Below, piece by piece: positions 1 through 5,657 of a stretch of DNA of 5,657 nucleotides; the stretch's first letter is position 1, and every line of letters begins with the position of its first letter. The position numbers were made by a program, and so were the translations under genes. The notes under the pieces were generated by a model, which had not been told where the DNA came from, did no database searches, and saw only the letters and a program-made list of their open reading frames with translations. The stretch is from CAZGSG01 sp964528095 (GTDB lineage Bacteria; Bacteroidota; Bacteroidia; Chitinophagales; Chitinophagaceae). The stretch covers positions 1 to 5,657 of the forward strand of contig CAZGSG010000378.1 of the NCBI GenBank assembly GCA_964528095.1, written 5' to 3'.

Positions 1-225
1 ATCTATTTGCAACATCGTATGAAGGAAAAAGCAAACGAACTGTATAGCTGGATCGATAAGGGCGCTTCAGTATTTATCAGCGGTACAAAAGACCCGATAA
101 GCAGGGATGTGGAAAATGTATTATTGGAAATAATAGAAGAAGAAGGAAAGAAAACAAAAGAAGAAGCAAAAAAATACCTTGAACAATTGAAGAAAGAGAA
201 CAGGTATGAGAAAGATGTTTATTGA
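1..225 (+). CDS. cysJ: Sulfite reductase flavoprotein (diflavin reductase, CysJ-type), C-terminal fragment
   Basis: This is the 3' end of a gene that begins before the window; 74 codons remain before TGA at 223-225. The visible part is the end of the NADPH-binding lobe of a ferredoxin-NADP reductase domain. It contains YLQHRM, then a helix with ELYSWIDKGA, the nucleotide loop VFISGTKDP, the following helix SRDVENVLLEII, a charged helix, and the ending RYEKDVY. E. coli CysJ and P450 reductases share this layout; in CysJ the final Tyr stacks on FAD. The protein should take electrons from NADPH through FAD and FMN and pass them to the sulfite reductase hemoprotein encoded 52 bases downstream, most likely as a cytoplasmic complex. 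One oddity is that the loop usually written CGD reads SGT here, so the semi-conserved Cys is Ser (codon 79-81). The N-terminal FMN domain cannot be seen, so a FAD-only relative or another diflavin reductase is possible, but the neighbour favours CysJ. Confidence 0.85.
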   Translation: MYLQHRMKEKANELYSWIDKGASVFISGTKDPISRDVENVLLEIIEEEGKKTKEEAKKYLEQLKKENRYEKDVY

Positions 226-277
226 GAATAAGGAAATAAAATTGTGATTGCAGATACCTGCTTCAAAATAATTGAAA

Positions 278-1936
278 ATGAAACTATCACCTGTAGAACG
301 GATCAAAACAGCAAGCGATGGGCTTCGGGGCACTCTTAAAGAGAGCCTGCAGGATCCCGTTACCGGTGCGCTGAGAGAAGATGACCAGAGCCTGCTGAAA
401 TTTCATGGCATGTACCAGCAGGATGACCGCGACAGGAGAGAAGAACGCAGTAATAAAAAACTGGAGTGGTTATATTCTTATATGATCCGTCTCCGCCTGC
501 CTGGTGGTCTTATTACACCTGAACAATGGATTGGCCTGCATCATGTGGCCGGTGAGCATTCTACCGGTACTATTAAAATAACCACGAGGCAAACGGTGCA
601 GCTGCACGGGATTATTAAATCGGCCATCAAGCCTACCATACAGGCATTCAATACCCTGCACCTGGATTCTATCGCGGCCTGTGGTGATGTGAACAGGAAT
701 GTCATGTGCAGCGCAAATCCTGATGAATCGCCTATACATGCTGCGGTATTTGCATTTGCCGATAAGATCAGTACCCTCGCTTTGCCAAAAACAAGGGCTT
801 ATTACGAGATCTGGCTGGATGAAGAACAGATAGAAGACAGGAAAGAAGAAGACCCGCTTTACCAGGACAGGTACCTGCCAAGAAAATTCAAGATCGCTAT
901 CGCTATCCCTCCGAATAATGATGTGGATGTATTTACCAATGATATAGGGTTGATAGCAGTCATAGAAAATAATGTTCTAAAAGGATTTAATATAGCTGCC
1001 GGTGGTGGATTAAGTGCGACACATGGTAATGCCGATACCTATCCACGTCTTGCAACGATATTGGGGTTTGTGGATACAGAAGAAAAGATCCTGAAAGCAG
1101 TATATGAGATCATGACGATACAGCGTGATCATGGCAACCGGGCTGACAGGAAACTGGCCCGTTTGAAATACACGATTGACCGGTTAGGTGTAGAAACATT
1201 TAAAGAGGAGCTGGAAAAAAGATGTGGGTTCAAACTGGAAGAGGCAAAACCCTACCAGTTTACTGAAAGAAAAGATCATTATGGCTGGCGGCAGAACCAT
1301 GCAGGCAACTGGTATTATACGGTGTTTGTAGAAAATGGTCGTGTGCTCGATGAAAATAATCTTGCATTGAAGACAGCATTGCTGGAAATAGCTAAAACGG
1401 GTAAGACGAATTTTCGCTTTACGGGTAACCAGAATGTTATAGTGAGTGATATTGCAGAAAAAGATAAACCAGCGATACAGGCATTGCTTGAACAGTTTGG
1501 CATCATAACACATACCGATAATGCCAGCGCTGTAAGAAAAAACTCCATAGCCTGTGTTGCTTTTAATACCTGCCCTCTCGCGTTGGCAGAAGCACAACGA
1601 TACCTGCCCACGCTGATCTCGAAAATTGAGCCATTGCTTACCAGGTATGGCTTGCAGGAGGAAGAGATCACGCTGAGGATGACAGGCTGCCCGAATGGAT
1701 GTGGACGTTCACCCGCTGCCGAGATCGGTTTTATTGGCACTGCGTATGGACAATATAATTTGCATATTGGGGGTGACAGGACAGGTGAGCGGCTAAATAC
1801 AAAATTCAAATCAGGAATAAACGAAGAAGAAATATTGAAAACGCTGGATGGGTTGTTTAGCGTATATAAAAATGAAAGATCGATAGGAGAAAATTTTGGC
1901 GATTTTTCACAAAGGAAATGGATCGGGGGAAATTAA
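278..1936 (+). CDS. cysI: Assimilatory sulfite reductase hemoprotein (siroheme/4Fe-4S), CysI
   Basis: This complete 552-residue protein should reduce sulfite to sulfide with six electrons, using a siroheme coupled to a 4Fe-4S cluster; it would act in the cytoplasm with the upstream flavoprotein. The cluster cysteines are Cys426 and Cys432 (IACVAFNTCPLA) and Cys471 and Cys475 (TGCPNGCGR). Their spacing (6, 39, 4) matches E. coli CysI as I recall it. Anion and siroheme-binding basic residues are also present: the RLRLPGG segment (Arg71/Arg73), Arg140 in DVNRNVMC, and Lys203/Lys205 in PRKFK. Two ferredoxin-like half-domains (about 60-125 and 335-410) and two nitrite/sulfite reductase 4Fe-4S domains (about 130-320 and 420-545) appear in the usual order. 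It is slightly shorter than the roughly 570-residue E. coli protein because the C-terminal tail after GDF is brief. I chose ATG at 278; an in-frame TTG at 272 would add only two residues. A nitrite reductase of the same superfamily is the alternative, but the CysJ and siroheme synthase neighbours favour sulfite. Confidence 0.93.
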   Translation: MKLSPVERIKTASDGLRGTLKESLQDPVTGALREDDQSLLKFHGMYQQDDRDRREERSNKKLEWLYSYMIRLRLPGGLITPEQWIGLHHVAGEHSTGTIKITTRQTVQLHGIIKSAIKPTIQAFNTLHLDSIAACGDVNRNVMCSANPDESPIHAAVFAFADKISTLALPKTRAYYEIWLDEEQIEDRKEEDPLYQDRYLPRKFKIAIAIPPNNDVDVFTNDIGLIAVIENNVLKGFNIAAGGGLSATHGNADTYPRLATILGFVDTEEKILKAVYEIMTIQRDHGNRADRKLARLKYTIDRLGVETFKEELEKRCGFKLEEAKPYQFTERKDHYGWRQNHAGNWYYTVFVENGRVLDENNLALKTALLEIAKTGKTNFRFTGNQNVIVSDIAEKDKPAIQALLEQFGIITHTDNASAVRKNSIACVAFNTCPLALAEAQRYLPTLISKIEPLLTRYGLQEEEITLRMTGCPNGCGRSPAAEIGFIGTAYGQYNLHIGGDRTGERLNTKFKSGINEEEILKTLDGLFSVYKNERSIGENFGDFSQRKWIGGN

Positions 1937-2035
1937 AGGCTCATTGTTGCCAGTGTTTTGGAAAATAAAAATCAACAGCATGTTTATACTTACAGGATCG
2001 CTGAAATGTAAAAAGGCCATTATCAATTTCAATTA

Positions 2036-3538
2036 ATGGAGGAACAATTATATATAAACGAAGTTGATAAGAAAAAGGAGCAAAATGAATTGTTCCCGGT
2101 TTTCTTAAAACTTGACCTGCTGCGTGTACTGATCGTAGGAGGTGGGAAGGTAGGATTGGAGAAGCTCCATGCAATTGTACACAATTCACCTTCCACAAAA
2201 GTATTGCTGGTGGCTACGGAAATCAGCCAGGCGATCAGGGTGCTTGCACAGGACCATCCATCGGTGATATTGGAGGAGCGTCCTTATCGTACGGCCGATC
2301 TTGAAGAGAATGATGTCATTATTGTAGCTGTTAACGACAGGAGTGTGAGTGCAGCCATACATACCGATGCCAAAGAAAAGAATAAACTGATCAACGTCGC
2401 AGATACGCCCGATCTCTGTGATTTCTACCTGGGCTCTATTGTGAAGAAAGGTAATCTGAAGATCGCTATCTCAACAAATGGAAAATCTCCCACAGCGGCG
2501 AAAAGAATCAAAGAAGTATTGAATGAAGCATTGCCTGGTGAACTTGACGAGGTGATCGTCAACCTGCAGCGGGTACGCAACAGGCTAAACGGTAATTTCG
2601 AGGAAAAAGTAAAAAAACTGAATGCGCTTACCAAAGTACTTGTAGAAAATGAAAATGAATCGGGACGAAAATGGAAGAAGATCGTCATGTATTCATTAGG
2701 AATATTTACGGTGATGCTTATTGGTCATTTTATTTTCTCTTATATACCTGTTCGCCAGTTGGCCGATGATACGGTGACCTGGTACAAAACACTGGACAAA
2801 AATTTTCACTGGATGGTATTGGCGGGTTTTGTAGCACAGCTGGTAGATGGATCATTGGGTATGGGTTATGGAGTTACCAGTGCTACAGTATTGTTGTCCG
2901 TAGGAGTAAGTCCCGCGTCTATCAGCGGAAGTATCCATACCGCGGAGATGTTTGCCAGTGGAGCTTCAGGGTACAGTCATTATAAATTCGGGAATGTAAA
3001 CATGAAGCTATTCAAAGCCCTGGTGATACCAGGGGTGCTAGGCGCCATTGCGGGTGCATTGGCCCTGGTGTATCTGGGTGAAAAATACAGTAGTTATATA
3101 CGACCCATCATAGCAATATATACATTATTGCTTGGTATAAAATTTATTGTCAACGCCTTCCGGCAGATAAAACCAGCAAAAAAATTCAAGCGGTATAGTG
3201 CGTTGGCCGGAACCGGGGGATTTTTTGATTCATTTGGTGGTGGAGGCTGGGGCCCAATCGTCACAAGTACCCTGATCAATACAGGAAGGAGCCATAAATA
3301 TGTTGTGGGCACCGTCAGCATGACAGAGTTTTTTGTAACACTTGCCAGCGCATTCACTTTTTTTACAGTAATAGGGGTAAGTCACTGGCAGGTCATCCTT
3401 GCGCTTATTGTGGGAGGCACCCTGGCCGCGCCACTTGCTGCGAAATTGGCTGGAAGGTTGCCCAAGAAAACCGCTTTCCTGCTGCTGGGCATACTGATCA
3501 TTTTCTGGAGCATGAAAATACTCATCAAGATATTCTGA
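2036..3538 (+). CDS. Fusion of siroheme synthase (Met8/CysG N-terminal type) with TauE/SafE (TSUP) sulfite-transporter domain
   Basis: This 500-residue protein joins two functions in one open frame. Residues about 18-205 match precorrin-2 dehydrogenase/sirohydrochlorin ferrochelatase: LFPVFLKL, the Rossmann loop GGGKVGLEK (35-43), VAVNDR (97-102), NVADTPDLCDF (120-130) and a K/E-rich helical dimerisation tail. Asp123 aligns with the catalytic Asp of Met8p (Asp141) and CysG (Asp104). This half should make siroheme, the cofactor of the adjacent CysI. There is no methyltransferase domain, so precorrin-2 must come from a gene elsewhere. Residues about 213-500 are membrane-embedded, with about eight helices. 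They carry the two related TSUP repeat motifs, QLVDGSLGMGYGV (268-280) and GFFDSFGGGGWGPI (395-408), each near the start of a half. TSUP proteins move sulfite, sulfate, thiosulfate or sulfonates; the direction here is unknown. The Met8 domain should face the cytoplasm. The start is ATG 2036, 99 bases after cysI, probably in the same operon. Confidence 0.9.
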   Translation: MEEQLYINEVDKKKEQNELFPVFLKLDLLRVLIVGGGKVGLEKLHAIVHNSPSTKVLLVATEISQAIRVLAQDHPSVILEERPYRTADLEENDVIIVAVNDRSVSAAIHTDAKEKNKLINVADTPDLCDFYLGSIVKKGNLKIAISTNGKSPTAAKRIKEVLNEALPGELDEVIVNLQRVRNRLNGNFEEKVKKLNALTKVLVENENESGRKWKKIVMYSLGIFTVMLIGHFIFSYIPVRQLADDTVTWYKTLDKNFHWMVLAGFVAQLVDGSLGMGYGVTSATVLLSVGVSPASISGSIHTAEMFASGASGYSHYKFGNVNMKLFKALVIPGVLGAIAGALALVYLGEKYSSYIRPIIAIYTLLLGIKFIVNAFRQIKPAKKFKRYSALAGTGGFFDSFGGGGWGPIVTSTLINTGRSHKYVVGTVSMTEFFVTLASAFTFFTVIGVSHWQVILALIVGGTLAAPLAAKLAGRLPKKTAFLLLGILIIFWSMKILIKIF

Positions 3539-3575
3539 TCTTTTCAAACAAGAATAAGAGTGAATATTCTTTTAA

Positions 3576-3608
3576 AATATTAGTCTACTAAATTGGTAGG
3601 ATAATATT
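3576..3608. promoter_or_regulatory. Operator-like 33-base inverted repeat
   Basis: The left arm AATATTAGTCTACTAA and the right arm TTGGTAGGATAATATT are separated by a single central A at 3592. Comparing the left arm with the reverse complement of the right arm gives 13 matches in 16 positions; the core has the form ATTAnnCTACnAA on each side. Near-perfect symmetry with a one-base centre fits a binding site for a dimeric regulator better than an RNA hairpin, which could not close on so short a loop without losing pairs. The right arm overlaps the -33 element of the candidate promoter, which suggests repression or control by occlusion. The regulator is not in the window; an Rrf2-type or other sulfur/redox-responsive dimer is only a guess. 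Confidence 0.55.
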
Positions 3609-3623
3609 ATTTTCCTATTTTCG
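3592..3623 (+). promoter_or_regulatory. Candidate Bacteroidota-type promoter for the receptor unit
   Basis: The Bacteroidota primary sigma factor recognises roughly TTTG near -33 and TAnnTTTG near -7. Here ATTG at 3592-3595 is followed after 20 bases by TATTTTCG at 3616-3623, so each box has one mismatch and the spacing is the expected one. Transcription would start near 3630, giving a leader of about 225 bases before the receptor start codon. The sequence is A/T-rich, so a chance match is possible. Confidence 0.35.
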
Positions 3624-3661
3624 ATCTTCAATAAGTGATCAACTGAACAATAATTTGTTTT

Positions 3662-3730
3662 ATGAGAAATTATCCTTTCCTGCTGTCATTTACATGCCTT
3701 CTCTATTCGCGGCACACGATGTTGAACTAA
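3662..3730 (+). CDS. Possible 22-residue leader peptide upstream of the TonB-dependent receptor
   Basis: A short frame runs from ATG 3662 to TAA 3728-3730. The peptide begins MRNYPFLLSF, has one Cys (codon 3695-3697), and ends SRHTMLN. It begins about 30 bases after the predicted transcription start and stops 124 bases before the receptor start, which is where a regulatory leader peptide would sit. A hydrophobic core followed by a basic tail is compatible with a peptide sensed during translation. Short leader peptides with Ser-Arg/His motifs are known before sulfur genes in Actinobacteria; the likeness here is slight and may be chance. No clear ribosome binding site is seen. A frame this short can occur at random, so this is a hypothesis. 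An overlapping 34-codon frame (3694-3798) is the competing reading. Confidence 0.3.
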   Translation: MRNYPFLLSFTCLLYSRHTMLN

Positions 3731-3770
3731 TAAATACAACCGTTTTCCCTATACTGATTATTGTGCGTAA

Positions 3771-3800
3771 GGTGGCATCTGATCTTTTCATATGCTGACC
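3771..3800 (+). other. Imperfect RNA hairpin in the receptor leader
   Basis: GGTGGCAT (3771-3778) can pair with ATGCTGACC (3792-3800) as two short helices, GGU/ACC and GCAU/AUGC, separated by a small internal loop and closed by a 13-base loop. No T-run follows, so it is not an intrinsic terminator. It lies 54 bases before the receptor start codon. It could be a leader structure or chance pairing. Confidence 0.25.
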
Positions 3801-3854
3801 AGCCAATCGAGATTTATCTACTTATACTCAACAACAACTGTTTAAAATTTTTAT

Positions 3855-5657
3855 ATGAAAAAGTTATTGCCAGCGTTATTAGCGCTGCTTACGTTGACCA
3901 CTACTAATCTTATTGCACAGGACAATACACTGATCGAGATTTCGGGTCATGTGAGTGACCAGGAAAGACAACAACCCCTCGCCGACGTGAGCGTGCAGGT
4001 AAAAGGGACCGTGGCCGGTACGATCACCAATAAGGCAGGTGATTTCAAGCTTCGTACAAAGACAAAACTCCCGTTTATACTTACATTTTCTTCTGTCGGT
4101 TTTAAAGAACAACATGTTGAAGTGACCAGCCTGGGATCAAACCTGCAGGTAGAGCTTGTTACCCAAACCATACTTGGAAGTGATGTGGTGGTTACCGCAT
4201 CGCGGGTACAGGAAAGTATATTAAAATCACCGGTGGCCATTGAAAAATTAAGTTTGCGTGCAATAAAAGAATCCCCGGCCCCCAGTTTTTATGACGCGCT
4301 GGAAAACCTGAAAGGAGTACAATTGACTACTTCCAGTCTTACTTTTAAAATTCCGAATACCCGTGGATTTAATATTCCCAATAATTTTCGATTTGTACAG
4401 TTGAATGATGGGGTAGATGTGCAGGCGGCTACATTAGGTGTTCCCCTGGGTAATTCTATCGGACCCTCTGAACTGGATATAGAAAGTGTAGAGGTAACGC
4501 CGGGTGCTGCATCTGCATTATATGGTATGAACGCGATCAACGGATTGGCTAACCTGCTTACAAAAAGTCCATTCAAGTACCAGGGATTGAGCGTATACCA
4601 GCGCACAGGCGTGAATCATGTTGGAGAGTCGGGTTCGGGTGCCAAAATACTGACTGAATCAGCTATTCGTTATGCGCAGGCATTCAATGATAAGTTTGCC
4701 TTCAAGGTTAACTTCAGCTACCTGCGTGGTACTGACTGGCAATCCGATACAAGGATTGATCAAAACCCTAATAACCTCGTTACTGCTAATCCCAATTATC
4801 CTGAGTTGAACGGGCCAGAAAACAATCCTGCCTATGATGCATGGAATAAATATGCCGATGATGCGGGCAGCAACGCGGTATCGATAAGCGGGATCACTTA
4901 TAAGAATACACCTAACAATACATTCCTGGTTCGTCGTACGGGTTATTATGAGAAAGACCTGGTGAACCCAATCGTTACAAATATAAAGGCTGACCTGGCT
5001 TTGCATTATCGGTTTACTAAGAACGCGGAATTATCATATGCCTATCGTTTTGGACAAATGGATGGTATATTCCAGCGGGGCAACAAGATCCAGTTGGATA
5101 ACCTGCATGTGCAGAATCACAAGCTGGAATTAAAGGGAGCTGATTATGTGATAAGGACCTATGTATCGATAGAGAATACCGGTGACTCATATAACCTGAA
5201 ACCATTGGCTGATAACCTCGATCTTACCAATCGCTCTAATAACTCCTGGCGTGATGCTTTCAAAGCTTCATTGCAAAGCCAGCTGGGCCCCAATGGTACC
5301 AATGCTGACCTGGCTGCTGCTATGCGGCAGGCAAGGCTAGTAGCAGATGCCGGAAGAGCAGAGCCAGGTACTGCCGCATTTGATGCTTTGAAAAACAGGA
5401 TTATAACAATCAATAACTGGGACCATGCCAACTCTGTAGCAGGGGCACCTGCAACAGGAGGCGCCTGGTTGCGCCAGCTCAGCCGTACTTATCACGCGGA
5501 TGCGCAATGGGATCTGACTAAATATGTAAAGTGGCTGAATTTATTGGTAGGTGCTGATTTCAGGGTATACGAAGTAACGCCTGATGGAAATAATTTCGTT
5601 GATTTTTCCCGGCCGCTGGCAGACAGGACAAAGCCCGTGGTAGTAGATGGTAAGGTG
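3855..5657 (+). CDS. TonB-dependent outer-membrane receptor with carboxypeptidase-regulatory-like domain (3' end outside window)
   Basis: The frame is open from ATG 3855 to the window edge: 601 residues without a stop, so the gene is cut by the window and not broken. Residues 1-22 form a signal peptide (MKKLLPALLALL, cleavage probably near LIAQ). Residues about 27-103 are a CarboxypepD_reg-like beta-sandwich (ISGHVSD, PLADVSVQVKG, TNKAGDFKL, FSSVGF). SDVVVTASR (109-117) opens the plug, which runs to about 237 and includes NLKGVQ, NTRGFN and VEVTPGAASALYGMNAING (212-230). Beta-barrel sequence follows, rich in aromatic and Asn residues. Such receptors import scarce compounds across the outer membrane with energy from TonB-ExbBD. 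It lacks the SusC signature (VVVGYG and the KDASATAIYG type of plug end), and no SusD-like gene can be seen. The substrate is unknown. Proximity to sulfite reduction suggests a sulfur compound, but iron complexes are equally typical of this family. The preceding operator and promoter suggest separate control. Confidence 0.9.
   Translation, partial: MKKLLPALLALLTLTTTNLIAQDNTLIEISGHVSDQERQQPLADVSVQVKGTVAGTITNKAGDFKLRTKTKLPFILTFSSVGFKEQHVEVTSLGSNLQVELVTQTILGSDVVVTASRVQESILKSPVAIEKLSLRAIKESPAPSFYDALENLKGVQLTTSSLTFKIPNTRGFNIPNNFRFVQLNDGVDVQAATLGVPLGNSIGPSELDIESVEVTPGAASALYGMNAINGLANLLTKSPFKYQGLSVYQRTGVNHVGESGSGAKILTESAIRYAQAFNDKFAFKVNFSYLRGTDWQSDTRIDQNPNNLVTANPNYPELNGPENNPAYDAWNKYADDAGSNAVSISGITYKNTPNNTFLVRRTGYYEKDLVNPIVTNIKADLALHYRFTKNAELSYAYRFGQMDGIFQRGNKIQLDNLHVQNHKLELKGADYVIRTYVSIENTGDSYNLKPLADNLDLTNRSNNSWRDAFKASLQSQLGPNGTNADLAAAMRQARLVADAGRAEPGTAAFDALKNRIITINNWDHANSVAGAPATGGAWLRQLSRTYHADAQWDLTKYVKWLNLLVGADFRVYEVTPDGNNFVDFSRPLADRTKPVVVDGKV

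Larger units (their letters stand above)
3539..3854. other. 316-base intergenic region between the sulfite-reduction operon and the receptor gene
   Basis: This A/T-rich gap separates two transcription units on the same strand. Reading left to right it holds a weak A/T hairpin (3550-3571), a long inverted repeat (3576-3608), a candidate promoter (3592-3623), a possible 22-codon leader ORF (3662-3730) and an imperfect hairpin (3771-3800). The last 25 bases before the receptor start are A/T-rich with no Shine-Dalgarno sequence, as is usual in Bacteroidota. I see no tRNA and no SAM riboswitch pattern that I can recognise. Confidence 0.7.

Noticed and set aside
250..261. Small hairpin GCAG/CTGC between the flavoprotein and cysI genes
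   Set aside because: Four base pairs with no T-run are too little to call a terminator or processing site.
272..277. TTG start at 272 for cysI, two codons before the ATG
   Set aside because: ATG at 278 is a stronger start codon and the upstream extension adds only Met-Lys; no ribosome binding site favours TTG.
470..1809. Several minus-strand open frames within cysI
   Set aside because: They are shadows of a well-supported gene, have no family motifs, and show compositions dictated by the opposite strand.
278..1936. Reading the hemoprotein as an assimilatory nitrite reductase
   Set aside because: The siroheme/4Fe-4S motifs are shared, but the CysJ-type partner, the CysI-like NTCPLALAEAQRYLP and GDF segments, and the TauE-type neighbour all point to sulfite.
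1957..1992. Internal promoter before the siroheme synthase-transporter fusion (TTTG then TATACTTA)
   Set aside because: The spacing is 24 bases and the -7 box has two mismatches to the Bacteroidota consensus; read-through from cysI is simpler.
3550..3571. Inverted repeat AAGAAT/ATTCTT with a 10-base loop as a terminator of the sulfite-reduction operon
   Set aside because: The six-pair stem has a single G-C pair, so it is too weak for an intrinsic terminator; A/T-rich DNA gives such repeats by chance.
3694..3798. 34-codon frame (MPSLFAAHDV...) overlapping the possible leader peptide
   Set aside because: It has no recognisable family or start signal and its frame covers the hairpin region; I kept the earlier, promoter-proximal short frame as the better but still weak candidate.
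3879..5431. Minus-strand open frames across the receptor gene
   Set aside because: They lie opposite a continuous 601-codon receptor frame with clear domains and have no recognisable protein features.

Overview
The window looks like a stretch of chromosome from a Bacteroidota bacterium, most likely of the Chitinophagaceae type. The signs are A/T-rich start regions without clear Shine-Dalgarno sequences, moderate GC, a TonB-dependent receptor with an N-terminal carboxypeptidase-regulatory-like domain, and protein sequences of the Bacteroidota style. All genes I can support lie on the + strand; the taxonomic placement is inference.

Positions 1-3538 hold the end of an assimilatory sulfite-reduction operon. 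It starts with the last 74 codons of a diflavin reductase (the CysJ-type sulfite reductase flavoprotein). A complete siroheme/4Fe-4S sulfite reductase hemoprotein (CysI) follows after about 50 bases. After a 99-base gap comes a 500-residue fusion of a Met8/CysG-N siroheme synthase domain to a TauE/SafE (TSUP) membrane transporter. Together they form a coherent unit: the flavoprotein passes NADPH electrons to CysI, CysI reduces sulfite to sulfide, the Met8 domain makes the siroheme that CysI needs, and the TSUP domain probably moves a sulfur anion such as sulfite across the inner membrane.

Positions 3539-3854 are a 316-base intergenic region with visible structure. It has a 33-base operator-like inverted repeat, a candidate Bacteroidota-type promoter overlapping that repeat, a possible 22-codon leader-peptide ORF just downstream, and a small imperfect hairpin. 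This suggests that the next gene forms its own regulated transcription unit.

Positions 3855-5657 hold the first 601 codons of an outer-membrane TonB-dependent receptor that runs off the end of the window. It has a signal peptide, a regulatory-like beta-sandwich, a plug and the start of the barrel. It is not of the SusC type. Its position next to sulfite reduction makes a sulfur compound a reasonable but unproven guess for its substrate.

The points most worth following up are the siroheme synthase-TSUP fusion and the operator/leader arrangement before the receptor gene. I found no RNA genes, mobile elements or CRISPR arrays.
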